Positions 25,723-40,254 are shown, counted from the stretch's first letter. The stretch: 64,000 nt of DNA from Callaeas wilsoni (GCA_013398955.1 VWPU01010164.1:682001-746000); one strand, 5' to 3'. Numbers and translations: made by a program. Notes: generated from the letters alone by a model not told the origin.

Positions 25723-26634
25723 TTGTGAAACATCACTTTATCAATATGGTGTCAACTTTGATGTTATTTCAGTGAGATTACATAGTAGTTATTGTATGAT
25801 AAAATACTTTCTTTGTGTTTTTCTTGCATTTTATGCATCCTTGATGTCTTTCGCTTTGTCATCCCAAGCAAAGGCTCTGCATCATTTACTTCCTTGTTTG
25901 GTGTTTGGGTTAATATTATGTGATGTCTCAGTCAATAGAAAATTATTTTCTTGTCCCTTACCAATTAAGTGCTTTGTATGTGAAGTACATTTAGACTTCA
26001 CACCTTCAAATTCAGCATGCAGTCAGAAGCCAAGGTCACTCTGATTATTCTAAAGCGCATTTCTGCATTAATGGATTAACTCTCATCTTTTGCTGTTGCC
26101 AATACTCCAAAACTGAGATAGAATAAATCTTTATTACTAGGGGAAATAAAGAAGTAACCAGAAAATGCAAAAGTTTAATAGAGAAATAGCAGTGAAATGT
26201 CTTCTGGCAAATGCTACAACAATGAGCATATTGAAAGGGTACACTGAATGATACAGGGAGTCCCTGAAAGAATGATGAGCTTACTAATTCCTCTTAATAT
26301 TTCCCAGTTAATTGTTTAACTCTGCATTTAATGAACCTGAAGATTCACCATAAAGATTCCAATGAGAGATGAGGGACAAATGCTATATAATTAGAAAACC
26401 TACCCTAGATTTTATTCACTGATCGGAAAGTGCAGATTTAAAAAAAAATATTTCTTTTTAAAATACAAAGAAGTAATAGAACTCATTGTCTGTTCCACAG
26501 CCAGCAAAAACCTACTCAATTAAAAGAGTTGAGAAGATCATGAGAGGAGTAACACAATAGCTAACAAATGAGATTAATAAATTAATAATCTACTGAAACT
26601 GCTTGTTTCTGCACATTAGCAATTTTCCCTTTTT

Positions 26635-26702
26635 AAAATTATTATTTATTTTTTTAAATTTTATTTCATTTTATTCTATTTTATTTAATTTTATTTTATT
26701 AA
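26635..26702 (+). repeat. (TTTTA)-rich low-complexity tract
   Basis: This is an AT-only stretch built from TTTTA and TTTAA steps, with one or two C interruptions. Confidence 0.85.
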
Positions 26703-27930
26703 GTCACAGCCTTTTGTCTCATGAAAGGGGTGGAAAATTTGCAGCTGAAGGGAAATTATTTCATTTGGTTGTGGTTTCTTTTGTGGGTTGAAACCTCCTA
26801 GGGTACGGTGTCTGAGTTAAGACTTAAATCAGAGAAAACACATCAGAAAATTTTACGTATAGCTTCAGGACAGCATCTATGCCAGCTACTTCTTCTTGAG
26901 ATCTGTTCAATTTGGAAGGTGCTCTACTTTGTGGACACTGGTTAAAGTGTGCTTGGATAATGATCTAACTGGTAAACTTGGAAATGAGGAGCTTTTAAAT
27001 CTGTTCTAAGTTTTCTGTGGTGGTCGCACACTTTATTCAGACACATTCCTTTCATTTTCTCCAAAGTTTTTCCTCTTCTCTGCCATTCCTTTGTCCTCTT
27101 TTCCATGGCATGTAGTGCCCTTCTGATAAAGCATACAAGCCTCCAGTTTTCTCCATCAAGCTGGAATCTCCACTATCACTTTCCAGGACTCATCTACTTT
27201 CCCAGTTTTTTCAACCACTCACAAAATTTTCATTCCATCTCTTGTATCTCACACTGTAGATACTTCAGTAATGTAATGCTTTTCCTGCATTCTGATTCTT
27301 TGCTGCCCCTTAGTTTAATCAAGTAACATCTTTCCTTCTTTCATGCTGCACAGGTTTGTGCCCAAGGTTTTCCTTAAACCATGTTTTGAGCATCTAATGG
27401 AGAAATCATATTAGCTCATCCACTGTTTGTGATTATTCTTGCCTGGTACTTATATCAGATGATCATGTTTATCCATAAAGGGCAAAGTGCGTATGGGAGA
27501 AAGCCAATTTGACAAATTGCCTCTATTCACTTCCACTCTGTCTCCTGCTACACCTCTGTTCTATATTGATTCTCTGCTCACAGGTCAATTTCTTCATGTG
27601 CTTCTTACACTCTAGTAGTTTTATGCCACATCCCTCTACCCAGAGGTCTCACTGCCTCACAGTCATTCTTTCAATAATTAAGACTTTTAAAAAAATACAG
27701 AGATGGAGCAATAGATAAACAAGGCACAACAAGATCTTTTAGAACAGACTATCATAAGCAGGTAGTGAACATTTAAATGCCGTTCTGGTTGATGACTTAA
27801 TTTCTTTGTTTTGGCTCATATACTGAATACTCCCATTAGTAACACTCCCATCAAAGTATAGGAAAGAACAGCAAACATTTCTGACATGAAATTGATGGGA
27901 TGGATATTCTTCTGGATGGAAGCAATATTA

Positions 27931-28420
27931 TCAGCTTTTGAAGGAGATCACAAGCATGTAGATAGCCAAAACAGTGTACTTGGATTTTTTTGAAGTTTTA
28001 ACAAGACATACGCTCAGACTTTCACCAGAGGCTCCTAAAAAAACCATGAATGGCTGAAGGAAGATATTTTGCAGGTCAGTGAGTGGATAAAAATATCAGT
28101 AAGAATGGTAGTTTATGTCCAAATTTCACAGAGCGGAGGCTTCTGGTAGGATACCCTAGGCTTTGGGACAGAGAGCATATAGCAGATATTATAGAATCCT
28201 CAGTAAATGATCTGGAAAAGGAGGCAAATAATGATGTGATACATTTTACAGATAATATAAATTTAGGTATTTTTCTACTAACCATAGGGGGAATTTTTAG
28301 GAAGTGTGTTTTCCATTGTCATAAGTTGTTTTAATTTGGGAAAACTGCAAAGAGGTTTACTGAAAAGATGACCCTGACAAGGACAGTCAGTTCTTTGCAT
28401 AAACACAAACCAAACTTAAC
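27931..28420 (+). mobile_element. Ancient CR1-type LINE fragment
   Basis: Weak but ordered similarity to CR1-clade reverse transcriptase is visible. Near 27978 a frame reads L-D-F-F-E-V-L, at the place of L-D-F-S-K-A-F in motif A. Near 28023-28042 comes a stretch resembling the R-L-L-K-K segment. Near 28205-28270 a frame reads V-N-D-L-E-K-E-A-N-N-D-V and then H-F-T-D-N-I-N-L-G, corresponding to the F-A-D-D-T-K-L-G box. Divergence is far higher than in the other CR1 copies, so this is an old family shared with other sauropsids. Boundaries are soft. Confidence 0.65.
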
Positions 28421-31400
28421 TTCTAAATATGTGAGTTTAAAAAAAACTTGTGACTGACACTGGTACAGTAAACTTCAAGACTGAGGATAAATACGTTCTT
28501 CCCAAACTTATTGCAAAAAAAAGAGCACTTGAACACGTACTGGAATTGAGTTTAGAAAAGTGCCAAAAATGGAGCAATATCATTAAATGCCCCCTCTCTC
28601 CCACCCACCTTTGATTTCAACTTTCTTTAAGACTCTCCCCATATTTTTTCTTAACAAATATGACATTACTATGATTTCTTACTATTCATGAATGCTAAAA
28701 TGTACAACAAAACTCATGGTTAGGTTTACTTTGTTAAAAAATGTCAAAGGCAGATTTCTGCAGAACTGCGCCTTGCCTAAGCAGCTCTGCTTAGAGTTTC
28801 AATTGTTATTCTCTGAATGCCTACATGTTAACATTGTTACTGTGGTTTAAGGAACCACAGATCAGTGTTTCCATGTCTCACATAGCTGCCTATCTCAGCT
28901 AGCTCAAAGGCAAATTGATAATTTCTTACATGGCACAACACTGTGTTAAAAATGTTTATAGAGTATTTCAGTCAAACTGAAGAATTAAATAAAGAATGAC
29001 TGGGTATGACTGAAAAATAAATAATTAAGATACTTGTGATTAGGTGGCAGTAAAAGCTTATTTTCTACATCATCTTCTGGTTTTTGGTGTTTTTTGGTTC
29101 ACTTAAGTGTTATTAATGGAAATGAGGACTTCAGTGATATAAGGACTTAGTGCTATCCCTCTGCCTAGGAGTGACATGAATGCAGAAAATGCCAACCGGA
29201 GTGGCCCCCACCCTCTCCACTGAAGGGAAAGCTTCATTCGGCTGACATTGGACACAGGACCAGATGGCAGGTTGCAAGCAGAAGATTACAGGTCCCTAGA
29301 ATTGAATGACAGGTTTTATTCCCAGTGCCGCTGTAGTTATAGAGAGTTTTCAAAGTTCAATAGGTAGAAGTCACATAACTTGTGACCTAATCTTGCCAAT
29401 TAGGAAAGAAAACCTTTAGCAGTAGTACGTTTGGCCAGAAAAATGCAGACCTCCAGGGCTAATGAGGATCATATTGTATAAATTGACAGCGTTGCCTTCT
29501 TTTACTTTAAAAAGAATAAACATATGGTATGTTTTGTTCCCATTTTTTGTTATGACGCATTTCAGCAATATAACATAGAAGCTTATGATAGCAGATGAAG
29601 GAAAAAGCAAAGTTCTTCATTGAGCAGGTAGTCTTCCTGATGTCTGTCAATGCTCCACAGCTGCAAAGTCGCCCACAAAAACAATATCTGTATCACACAA
29701 AACATTCTTTACGTAATCAGTAAAAAAAACCCAACAGAACAGAAGTGGCTACATTATTTATATGAAAGACAAGGAAAATCAGATGTATGCTGTTTTACTG
29801 ACAGATCAGTAGCATGTTAAAAGTCTGGAAGGGTATCTTCATTTACAGAAATATACATATTTACTGATAAAAGAAATAATCAGAGAAAAATTAAAGTTTT
29901 TATAACTTTAGCTGCTTGCTTTGCAGATTTATAATGTGTATTTTAAAAAATATACTTGTTAAATATGAATGAATTTTTTAAAAATCCTGAATTTCATGTA
30001 CGATTATATGAGAAATTATGTGTTGTCTTCAGAATTTGTTCAGAATCATTAAATTTAAAGAAAAGATCTGTAAAATAAGGCGATATGTAATCAAAGTAAC
30101 CTGAACCCCTGACTACTCCTCATAAATAAGTTGTTGCCTTCCTCCAAGTTCTATGTAATTTTCAGAATTTTTCTGGTAGCCTTTTTGACATGTCAGTCTT
30201 TATCTTAATTGAAAGTATACTTATTAATGCTGAATAATAACATTGTCTTCAGCCTTCTGTCTTCACCTTTAGTGATCAATAGCACTTCAAATTTATTGAT
30301 TTAGAAATAAAGCTATAATCCAAATTGCAAGAAAAGGTGATGAAATCAAAGTTAAGAAGATAAAGATCCATGTATGAAAAGTTTATCAAATTGACTCAAT
30401 AAATGTATAGTTGCAACATTTCAATATATAAACATTATAGTTGAAGGCAACAAAAAACACTCTGGCAATCTCTAGGACAAAAAACGAAAAGGAAAATCAT
30501 AAGTAGGTGAGATGAAATATCAAACGAGAACTATAGACATTAGGAGGAAAACTGTGACAACTGATTATACAAGACAAGCTAATTTTCTGAGATTATTATG
30601 CAATAATTATAGGAATAAATTTATACTAGAGATAGCAAACAACCAAAAAAAAAACCCCAAACAAAAAAAACTAAAAAAATCCAGACCAAATCAAACAAAA
30701 AAATTAAAAAAAAAACAAAAACAAAAAAAGAAAAAAAATACAGAGAGAAAGGGAAGGGAAAGGCAGGGCAGCAAAATGGTTCAGAGGCTAAGATTTTTCA
30801 TACTTCACTTTAATGCGATGAAAAATTACTAAAAAAAATGACTTGAATAGTTCAGGTTGTCACAAGATGGAAAAACTAGGCAGCAGTACAGATGCAGAAA
30901 ACTGAGCACCAAATTGACATTGCAGAGGAATTGGTAAAATGCCGACAAGCCTTCCTTGGAATTTTACAGAAGAAAATGAGAAATGGCGATGTAGTAGGAT
31001 GGATTCATCTTAACACCACCAGAGAAGTGTAATGTGCAACCCAATTTCCAGAGAGCAGAGCATAGAAAACAGGAAGTATGTAAAACTGAGAAACCGCTAC
31101 TTTTGTCTAAAATTAGTGAATACAAGAATGACGTATCTATTATCCAGAACAAATAATTGTTAGTTACACAAGCAAAGCGACAATGCCTAGAGCAGGTTAT
31201 TCACCTTTGTGGAAGCCTGCAGAAAATTCTAAAGATTCCTTGAATATCTGAATATGTGGATTCTTTGCTCATACTAAATGGGTGAAAAAATAAAGCAATT
31301 CACCCTGTGCAACATGTGCCTCATGAAGTGCTGCTATTATTACTTCCATGCATGTTTAAACCCTTAGCTACTCTCACAGTTTTTATTCCACCTTTTCTGT

Positions 31401-34400
31401 CAGGATTATTATTTCTCTTGTTAAATCTCACACTGAGAATTTTTATAGTTTCCTTATTATTCTTTGTTTTTTTCTTCTTTTTCCTTCAAAAGACAAACAA
31501 TTAGTCTACCCTTTTCACTATAATCATATGTTCTACTTACTGATATTGTTGACATATAACAGTGTTTATTTCATTTGGATGTTTGTAGACTTCTCACAAT
31601 TCCTTATTAGATTGTGTTTTTCTTTTCCTGGCCCTATAATCTGTCACAGTATTTTATTTTCAGAAGTATTTATCTATCTATCTTACTTTTCAGTAATAAG
31701 ATCCCAGAGCTCACATCTATATGAAAAATAACAGATATAATGACCTGAAATGTAGACTTAAAACACAACTTTCTCACTGAGGAATTCCTGCAGAAGAAAA
31801 GCTAGTATTTCTATCTACTGTCAGCTTGGCTTTGAATTAGATAGAAGTAAATGTTATAACTTTTTAATAATAATTTCCTGACTCCTTCAAATAAGAAGAA
31901 ATCTATCTTTCTCTCTTTTTTTTTATGCGATTGTCTCTATTTGCACTAGATGCAATTGTTCACTATTATGAATTTGTTTCTTTAAACATGTTGAATTGCT
32001 GTCTAAAAGCTGTCTAAGACATGGCCACTGCCGATATCCTTCATGTCAGCTTGTTCTCTCTTCACCCAAGTCTCCTGTTCCTTCTTGAAGTTGGTAAGAA
32101 ATTGCTCCCAGGTATTCAAACTGAGTATAGAAATACATCCAAATCTGCTCAATGACCAAATCTATTTCTCATATTTCATGGTTTATCATTATGAGTTTTC
32201 AGCACAATCTTTCCTGTTACTGACTCCATTTCTCTGACCATCCTTATAACCCTATCTTCAATTCTTTCAGTAATAAGTCAAATCAAGGTATTTCTCTCTC
32301 AGTGATATCACTAAGCCCTGTAGATTACTAATTTTTTACTTTAATCCTACATTGACATCATAAACAGCAGATATTTTACTGTGTTCATATTAGACTTTGT
32401 GAATACAAATACATTGCATCAGCACAAAGATTCAGAGGTACTTATAGCATAGGGATATTATATTGTAATGAACATTCTTGCATCCTGTATCCTGTAGTAG
32501 TACATGCAAACTATTCTCTAAAATCTGTAAAAATTTAAAGGCATAAATGAAGCTTATTCCACAGTAAGTGTATTGTATTACTGACCTTTTTAACTAAAAA
32601 AGGTGATTTTTTCTCATTATACTCTCATCATAAATGGCAATATTTATGTATTAAATATTATATTTTATAAGTTGCAATAAGGTAGAACATACCACACTGT
32701 CAATTACGTTTTATTTTCCAAATGTGATACGTGGTTTTTGCATTTTGTTGTGTTGTTTTAATTCTCCATACAAAGCAATTTTGTACAGTGTCTATGTAAA
32801 TTATGCATTCTTTACTAATCCACCACTAGAATAGTTAATGTTTTATTGCTTTGAGTTTGCTTAGTGAATCCTTTCAAAATTTGCGTGTCCAGACAGCTTT
32901 TGTAGCTGGAAATTGCATACTTGGACTATGGTACCTCCTGTCCTCTAATATCATACAGTTAGGGAAAGGAAGGGAGTGGGACTGTGTGGAAAAGAGAAGT
33001 ATTTAGAGAAGAGCAACACATAGTGAATTAAAGGCTACCTGATGACTGGGAGAAAGAGACAGAGGAATATAGCAGTGCTGAAGAAGGGGAAACACAAAAG
33101 CCAGCTCAGTCTTCACAGCTCCAGGAACTGGAGATGCAAGGATAGAGCACAGAGTGGGGAGACTGGGATTGCTGCATGGGTTCCACAAACCCATTGAACT
33201 TTGGCAAATAGTTTAATCAAATCGGCCTTGACTTCTTGTTTACCCAGCTCAGCGTTACCATGGAGTTTTTAAATTACTATTTAAAATTACTATTTTTGCT
33301 TTTTATTCATTATCACATTATTTGTTATCCTGTCATCATACTCACAGAATAGGAATAGCGCTGCCTAGATACAGATTTTCTGACAAGTCAAACAGAAAAA
33401 TTTCTTTAACAATATTTTACTAAAGGCTTGGCTATGCTTTGGCTTTATCATACTTCTCACCACAGAATGAATAAAGGTTCTTATTATAAGTTATTAAATG
33501 TTCAAATCATTCCATCTTTCTGGTCACTTTACCAAAAATGTGACTGTTTAATCATATAGCCATTCCTATTTTTCCAGAATTTATTTGCTACTTTTAAAAA
33601 TAATGTTATTTTTATATTTTTGTTACAGAATCATTAGCTGTAAGATGATACTTGGTCACTGTTCTTCAAATTCTCTAAACTGTTAGATCCAGCAGTCTGC
33701 TAGCTTAACTTATGAGAGCTCACAGTTTGTCTTTTGTGCTGAAATAATTACTCTCACATACTATCCCAAATGCATTGATAAAAATAAAAATAAGAAGAAA
33801 GAAAATGAGAAGTGAAGTCATTGCTTTTTAATTCATTGAACTCTTTGACTGAATAAAAAGGTTGATTGCAGTTGAAATGCATTAAAATCTTCTCCAGTTC
33901 TTGGTGCCAATTCTCCTCATGCTGTGCAAGAAAAAATACTACTCACTAACAAATCATCAAATAAAGAGAAATTAACTGACATAATAAGAAAGAAATTGTA
34001 TTTGATGCCAAAATTTTAACTTGGCCCTGGCTATGGGAAAAGATAAAGAAAGTATCTCTCCACATCTGGCACACCAGCAGGTACGCATAGTTTAAAAATC
34101 CTAGTAGGGAATAAACCTGCAGCAGAAAAATCAGTGGCAGAGCATACTAACAGAGTCTGCAGGTTTCAGTGTCAGTCTGGTGTACGGATGCAGGCACAGC
34201 ACTGTCAGTGCTGTGGGAGATCATGAACACAACTCTTTTCTCTGCTACAACAGAGCCAAGAGACAAAGAGGAGATTCTATGAGTCTATGATGGATGCAGG
34301 ATCAGACAGAGTGTGCTGGCAGGTCACCCAAAAGTTGCAGGCTGACTCTTAGAATGTAAAGCTGTACATACCATGCACAGATCTATGTGTTCTAAATAAT

Positions 34401-35212
34401 AAAAAGCCTTATGAAACTTCTCATTTCTGCTGGTGCATTGCCAGTGTGTGAAAAGCCTTGGAGACAGATAGAAATTACCTTAGCTCTTTCAACATGCTAT
34501 CTTCATCACCTGTCACCTTCAAATAGTTGGTTAGGAATGAAGAAAGATTCATACAAAATAGTGGGAAAGAGAAGACTTATGCATCTTCCTTAGAAAGGAA
34601 AACAAGAAATAACTTTAGTAATGGTAACTGTTGCCATTAGAACAAATATGCCCATACAGAAAATAACCATTTGCCATAGTGCTAGCATTTTAAAAGTTCT
34701 ATCAGCATGCCTAAATTCACAGAGCTGCTTTGGAGGACAGTACCTTTAGAAATATACTGTATACAGTTCCAAAATGCCTTCATTGAATTTGCACTGCTAC
34801 TGTTTTGATGTGTATAGCAAGAAAGGGGTGGAGATAAACATACTTTACTTGTTGGCTAAACATAGCGTAAAAATAGCAACTGCACAAAAAAGAGATCTTC
34901 AGCCCGATGGTAGCATAGAGTGAAAGACCCTCAGTCAACTCATTTATGTTCTGTTTTCAAAGCAAGGACCACAAAGTGCCTGAGAACAAAGTAAGTAAAG
35001 AAATTTTCAGCTGCTCATATTCATCATCTTGTCAGTACTTCCAGACACCAGAGGAGAAGCCATGCATACCTCTCAAGAACAGAACAATAGCAACTGGAAC
35101 TTTAAAAGCGACAAAAATAATGCCAAGAAAATAAGCAACTTCTGAAAAAACATTTTGAGATACTTTATTTTAGACAGAAAACCAGAGCTGCCGTAACAAT
35201 CCACTGTAGTGG
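28421..35212. other. Unique AT-rich DNA
   Basis: No gene is recognised. Contents are an A-rich tract (listed separately) and scattered AT-rich stretches. The patch at 34060-34350 is more GC-balanced but was not identified. Confidence 0.5.
30642..30740 (+). repeat. A-rich low-complexity tract
   Basis: About 100 bp consist mostly of A runs broken by single C, T or G. The lysine-rich open frame across it is an artefact. Confidence 0.9.
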
Positions 35213-35770
35213 ATATCATGGTTTAACCCTGGTGGGCAGCTCAGCCCCACATAGCTGCTTACTCATTTCCCCACAGCTGGATGGGGGGGAGAATCAGAAG
35301 AATAAAAGTAAAAAGTACTCATGGGCTGACATAAGGACAGTTTAATAGTAAAAGTTGTGCACACAAGCAGAGCAAAACAAGGAATTCACTTACCACTTCC
35401 CACAGGCAGGCACATGGTCAGCCATCTACAGGAAAACAGGGTTTCGTTAACAGTGAAAATACAGGTCATCGCTTCAAATGTCCCAACTTCCTCCTTCTTC
35501 CCCCTGCTTTTATTGCTGAGCATTATGCCGTATGGTATGGAACATTCCTGGAGTCAGCTGGGCTCAGATGTTCTGGTTATGTACCCTCCCAACTCCTTTA
35601 CACTTCCAGCCTCCTCACTGAGGACACGATAGGCAGAAAAGGCCTTGACTCTGTGTAAGCCCTACTTTGCAGTAACTAAAACTTTCCTTTGTTATCAACA
35701 CTCTTTCCAGCACAAATCCAAAATACCAGCTACTATGAAGATAATTAACTCTATCCCAGAAAAATCCCAA
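35213..35770 (-). mobile_element. Solo ERV LTR, family A copy 1 (antisense)
   Basis: This solo long terminal repeat is related to the copies at 46.3, 50.5 and 58.5 kb. Shared landmarks are TGGTTTAACC at the left edge, the ATTAAA poly(A) signal read on the minus strand (35341-35346), an AAAACAAGGAATTCA block near 35375, an AATAAAAG TATA-like element on the minus strand near 35510-35517, and AATTAACTCTATCCCAG near 35740 at the far end. No gag, pol or env coding lies beside it, so it is a solo LTR left by recombination. A convincing target duplication was not found. Confidence 0.8.
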
Positions 35771-37089
35771 GTCTATGGGTGGGGATAAAAATGACAAGTC
35801 TGGTAAACCAATGTCACATGAAAGATGAAGTGCAGACCACATATCAAAAGATAATGAAGATACTGAGCATCATTTACAGAGGTTGAAACAAAGTTTTTTT
35901 TAGAAATTACAGCTTATAGACTGCATTTTTATGAACTACAGTCCATATATATGCATATCAGTACAATCACTACAGAAAGAGAATATTGTGTTTCATCAAA
36001 TATGCTGCTGTTTGCTGGGATAATTACATCACTGGTCCTTACTTTATATCTTTAAAGGTCTCCATGTGTTTCATCCTGGAGAGAGGAGAGCAATTTCATC
36101 ATTCTCATTTTATTATATCCTTCATAGCAGCATCTGGATACTAACAACTTTATTTAAGCTAGAACCCTTGATATCATATTGGAACTTTCACTGTTTCTCT
36201 TTCTTCATTAAATATTTATATTCAAGGCTGATGCAATGAGCCAAAAGAAATTAGTACAAAAATACAATTGCCATGTTTTGTTAGAAAATATAACGAGAGC
36301 ACAAAAATGTTGTGATACGCTTTGATCGGGTGATAAAACAACTTGATAAAAGCAATTATGCGCTTCAAATAAATCAAAGTTTTTGACATGATGCTATATA
36401 ATACTGTATTCTGAGAAGGCATGCAGTGTGTATAATCAGTTGGTCATATGCTTTAGTTGGTATTCAGAGGTAGCAAATGCAGCTTAAGGGTGAAAAAATG
36501 AGTGCTAAAGTCCAGGATATTTGGGAGCACTGAGAATTCTTCAGGATCTGATACTACTCAAAGTTTTAATCAGTAATGACATCATGTGTATCTGGATGAT
36601 CACGTAAGATCTTTGCTAGTATGTTGTACAACTCAATGGAAGCATTAAACGACGGGCAGAGGGTGCTTTTACATGGTGTTCCAGATCCCAGGTACGAGGT
36701 TGTAACTGAGCAAAATACAGTTCAGTGCAGCACAGACACTGTAGGTTGTTACATGTGGGAAGCACTGCAGGCTTCAGAAGCAGAATGAGAGATTATTTCC
36801 TGGAAAACAGCAACTTGAGAAAAAATGTTAACAGAGAGAACAGGGTCAATGTGGAAGCTCAGTATAAAGTTCAGTGAATGTTGTCACTGAATTTCTGAAA
36901 GACTATCAGGAAGAGAGCCAGATAACATCTGTATGCAGCATTTGTATGAATTTGAAGATTTCTTCATCCAGTTTGAAGTCTGCATTTCATAGAAGATATG
37001 AATTTAATGAGGAGAATACAGAGGACTCAAAAAATGACTCAGTTGTGCCTAAACTATTACCTGAAGTAGGATGCTTATGAAATCCAGTC
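35771..37089. other. AT-rich DNA, possibly including more of an ancient CR1
   Basis: Nothing is firmly recognised. The part 36540-37089 has faint resemblance to old CR1 ORF2 sequence and may be the upstream part of the element at 37090-37460. I cannot define it without alignment. Confidence 0.35.
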
Positions 37090-37460
37090 TACTAGTTTAC
37101 TGAAGAGAAAAAGGACTTACTTGATTGTGTTACATATAGACTTAGCAAGAGGAATTATATTTGGTAGGAAAAGGTGTCTTAATCTTCCAGAAGAAGGCAT
37201 AAGAAGATGCACTTCATGGGAACTAAAGTTAGGCGTATTCGGCTTTGAAATAAGATGCAGTTAAATGCATTGGTGAAGCTAATTAACTATTTGAACAACT
37301 TGCCAGAAGCAACCAACGGACTTATTATTGTGTGGAGTCTTTAAAAACTGATTAGATAGTTCTTTGAGAAACATATTTTAATCCAGTTTCTGGAAGAAAT
37401 TCTGCAGTTTATAGCGGCAGCACACAGGGCCAGATGGTCTCTTCTGTTCTCAGTGTCCTT
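37090..37460 (+). mobile_element. Ancient CR1-type LINE 3' region
   Basis: The order of elements matches the 3' UTR of old CR1 families: GACTTAGCAAGAGGAATTA near 37139, an A-A-C-A-A-C-T-T-G-C-C-like stretch near 37293, a G-T-G-G-A-G-T-C-T-T-T region near 37333, and GGGCCAGATGGTCTCTTCTG near 37428. It is far more diverged than the avian CR1 copies elsewhere, and no terminal octamer tail is visible. Confidence 0.55.
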
Positions 37461-39770
37461 GAGTGAGAAAAATGTATGTTTTATTGCTGTCTTTTTAGAG
37501 AAGCACTCCGACTAAGCATTTCTAGGATTAGTGAGCTGGAGGATACTCCCATGGCAGAGCTGCGTTTCCAGTCTCATGCAGTGTGTAAACAGCAAGCAAT
37601 AAAGTTGTCTGGTTGCTCCCAGAAGACCATGTTTCGCCTACAGAACCTACATTTTGGGGAATGATGAAAAAAAAGAAAAAGAAAGGTATGATTTTGTTGC
37701 CAAGTCAAGACCCATGCTGGGAGAAAAATAAACTTCTTCTACTTAAAAAAATAAACCACAACCTTTAAACTGACAGATATTTTATTCAGAACACATCAAG
37801 TCTTTACATGGTGGAAGTATAAAAAAACCATTTTTCCAAGTATAAACGTATTTTGATGGGTTGTGTCTATATGTGTTTCAATTTCCAGATAGTTATATTT
37901 ACAATTTATAGTATACCAAAGAAGACTCAGCAAATATGAAGGTTACAAAACTCAACTAAGCAATGCTCTAACACTCTACTGACTATTCTTTCAATTATTA
38001 ATTAATATTAATTGAGATATTTGATTTTCTGCTAAATCCTACGTTTAGATTCCTTTCTTCTTTTTTTCTTTTTCTTTTTTTTTTTAAATTTTTATTATTG
38101 AGTTGCCATGAGCTAAAAGGAACTCCTGCAGTGATTCGTCCAGGATTGTGTGTGCTTTTTATCAGACTTCGTTCATCAGCACCAGCAGCATGTTAATTAA
38201 CTCAGCTGTGAATGACCCCCTGCTATTTTACTGGGTTTTCTATTGTAAAATAAAAGAAGGACTAGAAGAATAGAGAAAACACTTTTTTTGTAGCCAACAG
38301 GGAATGAGAAAGTTCTTCTCTCATGATATTCTTTTCGGTGATGGCCTCTCTGTGGATAGTCCCCATACTGTAATTTCTTTTATGTCAAGCAGTGGCATCG
38401 GTTGGAAGGGGATAATAGAAAGCAATATCACTTCATGCAGACATAAAACCTCCTAAATATTGGAAAGCAACCCATTGGTATGTGATTACTTCCTTTTCTA
38501 TACTCCTCAAGTGAAAATTCCTCTCTGAAGAAGCCTGAGGAACAACTGTTAGAGGACATGTAGCAGAAACTCTGTTGCTACACACTGTCCTCTTTCAATT
38601 ATTATCATACTGCTGAATTTGCCCATGTTGTAACACTGACCTATTGTGCAAAATGGAATCAAAGCCTTGTCATTGTGGACTAAGGATAAACACAGAAAGA
38701 CCACTGCTCTGGCAATGACTAGAACAAAAAAAATAAAGGAAGTATTTTAGAAGATTTTAGAAAGCACCTTCTACTCTGCAATGCATATCATTCCATGTAG
38801 CGAGTTCTTTCATACCTAAGTGAATTCTAAACAGTATCATCATATTTGTTACATTCTGTGATGTTACATTTTGCTCATTATTCTACTGAAAATCCTCCTA
38901 AGTTCTTCTCTTTCAAGTGATCTTGTTTGTTGTTTGTTTGGTTTTTTTGTTACATTTCTTCTGTACATGTTTAGAGACATGCACCATTTTTTGAGATGCT
39001 CTTGGAACTTCCAGTTGAAAACCTTGTGAATCCACATGTTTTTCATACTATGTCAAGTTTAAATATATTTGCGATTCAAAGACACGGAGCTAAGTTGATA
39101 CAGACAAGAGCTAAAAAAAGCTTTGTATCAAGAGAAGCTACATTTCTGTTTCTTAATTTTAGTATGAATTGATACTCTTGAAAGACGTTACAGTCCACAG
39201 GAAAAAATTCCAGCACCATGGAGTTAATAGCCACCCTCCCCTCCTGGTTTGAATCACTTAGGGAAGAATTTCAGCTGTAAACCCAATTCATCTCTCATTT
39301 ACTCTACTTTTAAACTGATACAGAAATATTTTTGGCAAGGCTAGTAAATCATCCTAAAGGGTCATGAAGTAATTTCGTTTGGCTTTTTGTTTGATTTTTT
39401 TTCCCTCTACAGTCTCGGGGAGTAAAAAAGCAGTTCAGCTCACTTGTTTTTCCATTCACAAGTCTCTCACACAGCAAAAAATTGCAATAACAAGCTGAAT
39501 GTGAAAAGTAGCAACTAATTCTCACATTTCTATTCTGAAAACCTGCTAATTGCCTCACAAAGCTCAGTTGTCTCACTTTAGTTTTCAGTGAAGACTTGAC
39601 AAAAGATAACAAATTTCAGTAAAATGATTTTATTCTAATAATTGGGATACTAGGACTAATTAAAGCCTGATTTTGCATTTTTCAACAGTAAAAGACAAAG
39701 AAATTCAGTATCATAGTTCATACATGGCTAGCAGAGACAATGGACTATGTTTTTTATGTAATTATTTCGA
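37461..39770. other. Unique AT-rich DNA
   Basis: No gene or repeat family is recognised. It has short T-rich and A-rich tracts near 38060-38090 and 37665-37685. Confidence 0.5.
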
Positions 39771-40061
39771 GCCCACTGTACAATGGGAAGCTGTAAAGAC
39801 TTAAAGAGCACAAATGGCTCTAAACACTACCAAAGAAAGAACTTCCCATAAGATAAGCCACCAGAACAGGTGCTTGACATAAGCACAGACGGCAAACAGG
39901 AAGGTGTCAATTCCAGGCCTAATGGAGGTGAAGATTTGGAATTAGCACACTGGACAAAAATTCCACTGTGCAGAATATGGGAAAGGAAACAACTGCTTAC
40001 ACTCATGCCAGCCCAGGTTGTAGGAACATCTGGGACCACCCTGTGGTTACTCAAAACTTGG

Positions 40062-40071
40062 ACTGCATAAA
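40062..40071 (+). promoter_or_regulatory. TATA-like box of the family B LTR
   Basis: CTGCATAAAG lies about 190 bp upstream of the AATAAA signal, the expected place for a core promoter in U3. Activity is inferred only. Confidence 0.45.
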
Positions 40072-40254
40072 GGTGGTACCTGCAGAAGAATGACTACGGA
40101 TCCCTCACCACTGAGAAGACCAGGGTGAAGAAGGACCAACAGGATGCCACAGGATCCACTGGGTTCTGATATCTTTCTACTTAATATCTCTCTCTCTCTT
40201 TCTGCCTCTCTCTTTCCTCTTTCTTTCTATCTCTTTACCTCACATTTACTGCTA

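Larger units (their letters stand above)
22039..27930. other. Unique AT-rich DNA
   Basis: No gene is recognised; open frames are up to 94 codons with no known domain. Two low-complexity tracts within it are listed separately. Confidence 0.5.

Noticed and set aside
30512..30832. Lysine-rich 106-codon frame
   Set aside because: It is an artefact of the A-rich low-complexity tract at 30642-30740.
39827..40070. Open frames on both strands of 66-75 codons
   Set aside because: They fall within the U3 region of the family B LTR and have no counterpart on neighbouring sequence.
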